From: a virus
IMG/VR virus record: IMGVR_UViG_3300009159_005369
Span: 1 to 21,386 of that record
Strand: one strand, 5' to 3'
Length of the DNA: 21,386 nt
Program-made: the position numbers and the translations under genes
The notes under the pieces: generated by a model
Databases searched by the model: none
Seen by the model: the letters and a program-made list of their open reading frames with translations, nothing else
What the model was told of the DNA's origin: nothing
In this document: positions 20,717-21,386 of the stretch, piece by piece
How the letters are laid out: the number at the start of each line of letters is the position of its first letter
Position numbering within the stretch: position 1 is the stretch's first letter

Positions 20717-20745
20717 ATTATAACAATCCAGTCTTTTTGAGTCAA
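20717..20745 (-). promoter_or_regulatory. sigma70-type promoter, TTGACT-N17-TATAAT
   Basis: The -35 TTGACT (20740-20745) and -10 TATAAT (20717-20722) have a 17-bp spacer and sit in the only gap upstream of the lipoprotein gene. Transcription should begin at the ATG of the leader peptide. Confidence 0.9.
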
Positions 20746-20775
20746 ACTACATGTGGTTTTAAAACAACAGAATTG

Positions 20776-21000
20776 TTAGGCTCGTTGTCCTGTTAACCAA
20801 GCATCGACACGGTCTTCGGCTTCTTCTTGACTCAAGGCTGGCACCATAATCTCTACTGGGCCGCCCATGGTATGATTCATAGTGTATGGAATTGGATTAC
20901 CATTAAAAATGATTTCTTCCATTTCGCGGAATACCAAAAACTCTTGTAGGTTTTTAGCACGATTGATCAGTTGATCTGCTTGTTCTTTGGCGTTGGTCAT
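20776..21000 (-). CDS. Small hypothetical protein, 74 aa
   Basis: A 74-residue acidic soluble protein: helical N-terminus (MTNAKEQADQLINRAKNLQE), a middle with NGNPIPYTMNHTMGGPVEIM and an acidic C-terminal helix (SQEEAEDRVDAWLTGQRA). No recognised domain. Its ATG overlaps the FolE stop by ATGA, so it is translated with that gene. The 30-nt region after its stop leads into the lipoprotein promoter, with no clear terminator. Confidence 0.75.
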   Translation of the reverse strand: MTNAKEQADQLINRAKNLQEFLVFREMEEIIFNGNPIPYTMNHTMGGPVEIMVPALSQEEAEDRVDAWLTGQRA

Positions 21001-21386
21001 CTTGGGGCAAAGTCCTGTTGTAGTTTAATATTGTCCATAAACTCTTTTTTAGTTCCTGGGTCCGTTTGAAAGCTACCACGCAATACTGTGGTCTGTGTCA
21101 GACTTGAGTGTGCCATAATACCGCGATTTTCACAACACCCGTGTGTGGCCTGTATGTACACACCAACGTTTTCCGACTCTGTGGCCCGCATTATTTCTCT
21201 TGCGATGTCGTTACATAATTCTTCTTGAAGTGTGCCACGACGAGCACACCACTGAGCGATCCTAGTATATTTAGACAGGCCAATAAGTTTATTAGCGGCG
21301 ATGATTCCGATGTAAGCGACACCAGACACAGGCTGATGATGATGACTGCACATAGAACGCAGTTCGCTACGAACAACAAGCATACC
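20997..21386 (-). CDS. folE: GTP cyclohydrolase I, 5' end cut by window edge
   Basis: The last 129 codons of a GTP cyclohydrolase I. SMCSHHHQPVSG corresponds to the family's CEHH zinc motif (Cys and His ligands), LIGLSKYTRIAQWCARR is the signature helix, and THGCCENRG gives the third zinc Cys. The enzyme converts GTP to dihydroneopterin triphosphate, the entry to folate and to the QueD-QueE preQ0 route. The frame runs on past the window, so the visible ATG at 21383 is not taken as the start; full-length proteins have about 60-90 further residues. The gene is followed by an ATGA-coupled small gene. With QueD- and QueE-like genes in the window, deazaguanine synthesis is the likely purpose. Confidence 0.92.
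   Translation of the reverse strand, partial: GMLVVRSELRSMCSHHHQPVSGVAYIGIIAANKLIGLSKYTRIAQWCARRGTLQEELCNDIAREIMRATESENVGVYIQATHGCCENRGIMAHSSLTQTTVLRGSFQTDPGTKKEFMDNIKLQQDFAPR

Noticed and set aside
1-21386. CRISPR array, insertion sequence or integrase
   Set aside because: No regularly spaced repeats, transposase, integrase or long inverted repeats were seen.

Overview
All recognisable genes lie on the minus strand, tightly packed, mostly joined by ATGA/GTGA stop-start overlaps. This layout, the many small proteins of the kind found in T4-type phages of aquatic bacteria, a flap-endonuclease/RNase H-type nuclease, an Ile2-type tRNA, T4-like late-promoter octamers (NATAAATA) and a large cargo of metabolic genes point to a T4-like tailed phage. 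No virion or replisome gene is in view, so this is an inference. The cold-shock protein and the CGGGG-type surface lipoprotein look betaproteobacterial from memory, which suggests, but does not prove, such a host.

Read in the direction of transcription (from 21386 down to 1): (i) 21386-20776, GTP cyclohydrolase I (cut by the window edge) and a small protein. (ii) 20745-17688, a strong sigma70-type promoter driving a 9-codon leader peptide coupled to an 814-aa FG-GAP/beta-barrel lipoprotein, then a HIT protein and a small exported protein. (iii) 17658-16957, a promoter, a QueD-like protein and a small membrane protein. (iv) 16922-10398, a T4-like late promoter and an eight-gene surface-sugar cassette: glycosyltransferase, RmlB-like dehydratase, second glycosyltransferase-like protein, RfbH-type 3-dehydrase, two half-transketolases, FkbM methyltransferase, SDR reductase/epimerase. 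(v) 10397-7789, a consensus promoter, then phosphoribosyltransferase, small protein, QueE-like radical SAM enzyme, small protein and NAD synthetase. (vi) 7788-4903, nucleotide-sugar dehydrogenase, a conserved phage-type protein, a nucleotidyltransferase and an SGNH-like protein. (vii) 4906-2339, a consensus promoter, the nuclease and a run of small phage-type genes, one interrupted by an in-frame TGA. (viii) 2358-1, a promoter, tRNA(CAT), a radical SAM protein, two short unlisted genes, a cold-shock gene and a tRNA-like/tmRNA-like 3' domain.

The genes suggest three jobs: making 7-deazaguanine precursors (FolE, QueD-like, QueE-like; no QueC here), remodelling cell-surface sugars and the outer membrane, and maintaining NAD/nucleotide pools. 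The most striking regulatory signals are a set of near-consensus -35/-10 promoters, all with exactly 17-bp spacers, four of which place an ATG 5-6 nt after the -10 box (predicted leaderless mRNAs), and a hairpin that hides a ribosome-binding site and carries a late promoter in its loop, an architecture known from T4 genes e, soc and 49.
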